The notes beneath the pieces were generated by a model. It did no database searches. It had not been told where the DNA came from and worked only from the letters and a program-made list of their open reading frames with translations. A stretch of 18,260 bases of DNA from an uncultured Parasphingopyxis sp. (GTDB lineage: Bacteria > Pseudomonadota > Alphaproteobacteria > Sphingomonadales > Sphingomonadaceae). Positions 17,211-18,260 of the stretch are shown here, piece after piece. Numbering within the stretch: the stretch's first letter is position 1; every line of letters starts with the position of its first letter. The position numbers and the translations under genes were made by a program. The DNA is taken from NCBI GenBank assembly GCA_905479515.1, contig CAJQMX010000072.1, positions 1 through 18,260 on the forward strand, in the 5' to 3' direction.

Positions 17211-17372
17211 CCATCTCCCATGGGGAGAAGGATATGCAGACTTGCGATCTTGCCTCGCTAGTCGGAGTTGGATGAGGGGTTGCGCCCCGTCTGTGCGGTA
17301 GAACCCCTCACCCAGCGGCGTCTAGGCTCATTCCTTGCCAAGACTTTGCAACCCTCTCTCCAGGGGAGAGGG
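17211..17372. repeat. Imperfect palindromic element (MITE- or REP-like) filling a convergent gap
   Basis: The whole gap between the two convergent genes is one long imperfect inverted repeat. The arms are 17211-17281 and 17302-17372, 71 bases each around a 20-base centre. A hand alignment without gaps gives about 44 of 71 matching positions. The innermost 9 bp are perfect (TGAGGGGTT 17273-17281, AACCCCTCA 17302-17310). Each outer end is itself a small hairpin: TCTCCC-ATG-GGGAGA at 17214-17228, and CCCTCTCTCC-A-GGGGAGAGGG at 17352-17372. The ends abut the two stop codons (2 bases and 1 base away). The CCCTCTCC/GGAGAGGG ends resemble intergenic repeats common in alphaproteobacteria. It may act as a two-way terminator. 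No target-site duplication is evident. Confidence 0.7.
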
Positions 17373-17373
17373 C

Positions 17374-18260
17374 TTATTCAAACTCCAGGATCACATCATC
17401 GGCAGCCAGGCTATCGCCTTCCGCTGCCGAAACCGCGCTCACCACGCCGGCCTTTTCTGCGCGCAGGATATTCTCCATCTTCATCGCTTCGACAACCGCG
17501 AGCGGCTGTCCGGCCTCGACCTTGTCACCCTCACCAACATGGAGCGCGGTGATCAGGCCCGGCATCGGACACAGCAGATATTTTGAAAGATCAGGCGGCT
17601 CCTTCTCGATCATGTGTTGGGCGAGGTGGGCAATGCGTTTCGGAAGAACCCGGACCGTGTGGCTAGCCCCGCGCGCCGTCAGCACAAAACCATAACGGCC
17701 CGGCTTGATCTTCACGGTAAGCGGCGTGCCATCAAACTCCGTCTCGACCATCCGGTCGCCCGGCGCATAGGCCATCGAAAGCCCCGTCGGCTCGCCATCC
17801 ACTGATACATCGTCAAGATCGACATGCGCCTCATGACGGGCCCCATCAATCTCCACGACCCATTCGGCAGGCGGACGCAGCGGCCCGTCCAACTGGCCCG
17901 ACACCCGCCGAGCGCGATCAGAATGTGCCGTCGCAGCAAACGCCGCGACAGCAGAAAGGCGTTTCAGCAAATCAGCATTGGCGGGCGCGCCTTCGAACCC
18001 TTCCGGATATTCCTCGGCAATGAAGTTCGTGGTGATGTTGCCCGAGCGGAACCGCTCATGCTGCATCAGCGCCGAGAGGAAATCGAGATTATGGCCAAGT
18101 CCCTCAAGCTCGAACTTGTCCAGCGCATCGATCTGCAGATCAATCGCCGCCTCACGCGTTTCGGCATAGGTGATGAGCTTGGCGATCATCGGATCATAAA
18201 ACATCGAGACCTCGCCACCTTCCATCACGCCATCATCAACGCGAACACCGGCCCCTTCTT
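17374..18260 (-). CDS. pccA: Propionyl-CoA carboxylase alpha subunit, C-terminal part (cut by window edge)
   Basis: The frame is open from the right edge (18258 in frame) to the TAA at 17376-17374, giving the last 294 residues of a protein usually near 665. It starts inside the biotin carboxylase C-terminal domain (VSMFYDPMIAKLITY, then GHNLDFLSALMQH). The BT domain that contacts the beta subunit follows in the middle (after EEYPEGFEGAP). The biotin carrier domain closes the protein (CPMPGLITALHVGEGDKV, then VEAMKMEN). The biotinylated Lys of AMKM lies 34 residues from the C-terminus, as is usual. The enzyme carboxylates propionyl-CoA to methylmalonyl-CoA. A related acetyl- or methylcrotonyl-CoA carboxylase is less likely, given the PccA-like middle region. 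A GTG at 18228 is internal, not a start. The palindrome begins one base after the stop. Confidence 0.93.
   Translation of the reverse strand, partial: EGAGVRVDDGVMEGGEVSMFYDPMIAKLITYAETREAAIDLQIDALDKFELEGLGHNLDFLSALMQHERFRSGNITTNFIAEEYPEGFEGAPANADLLKRLSAVAAFAATAHSDRARRVSGQLDGPLRPPAEWVVEIDGARHEAHVDLDDVSVDGEPTGLSMAYAPGDRMVETEFDGTPLTVKIKPGRYGFVLTARGASHTVRVLPKRIAHLAQHMIEKEPPDLSKYLLCPMPGLITALHVGEGDKVEAGQPLAVVEAMKMENILRAEKAGVVSAVSAAEGDSLAADDVILEFE

Overview
The window looks like chromosomal core sequence from an alphaproteobacterium, most likely of the order Sphingomonadales. The basis is an alphaproteobacterial UPF0262 protein, the protein-level look of RecO, Dcd, the UPF0262 protein and PccA, moderately high G+C, and short or overlapping gene junctions. 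It is an inference from remembered family features, not a database result. I see no rRNA, tRNA, transposase, integrase, phage gene or CRISPR array. No stretch longer than about 300 bases lacks a gene.

Layout. Bases 1-3112 (minus strand) carry a short-chain dehydrogenase, the replicative helicase dnaB and the start of recO (cut by the left edge). Two DnaA-box-like 9-mers precede dnaB. Bases 3210-5501 (plus) form a tight four-gene run: UPF0262, a membrane-anchored GH25 lysozyme-like protein without its catalytic acids, dCTP deaminase (dcd), and a small lipoprotein. A stem-loop terminator follows, then a small secreted TPR-like protein on the minus strand. Across a divergent promoter region lies an exported metallo-beta-lactamase-fold protein with a degenerate metal motif; its stop overlaps that of ribonuclease R (rnr, minus). 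glpD and glpK follow on plus as a translationally coupled pair for glycerol 3-phosphate use, then a cytochrome b561. A 3-hydroxyisobutyryl-CoA hydrolase (minus), proline iminopeptidase (plus), a VOC/glyoxalase-fold protein (minus) and an aldehyde dehydrogenase of the coniferyl-aldehyde type (plus) come next. The window ends with the C-terminal part of propionyl-CoA carboxylase alpha (minus). Between the last two genes sits a large imperfect palindrome of about 162 bp.

How the genes work together. DnaB and RecO serve replication and recombination; Dcd feeds dTTP synthesis. GlpK phosphorylates glycerol and GlpD passes electrons from glycerol 3-phosphate to quinone. The hydrolase and PccA belong to one route, valine breakdown through propionyl-CoA to methylmalonyl-CoA, although they are not adjacent.

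Most of the window is ordinary housekeeping. The parts that stand out are the GH25-like pseudoenzyme in an apparent operon with UPF0262, Dcd and a lipoprotein; the MBL-fold protein with a changed metal site; the palindromic intergenic element; the DnaA boxes before dnaB; and an inverted repeat lying over the promoter of the TPR-like gene. I do not see a clear new multi-gene system beyond these.
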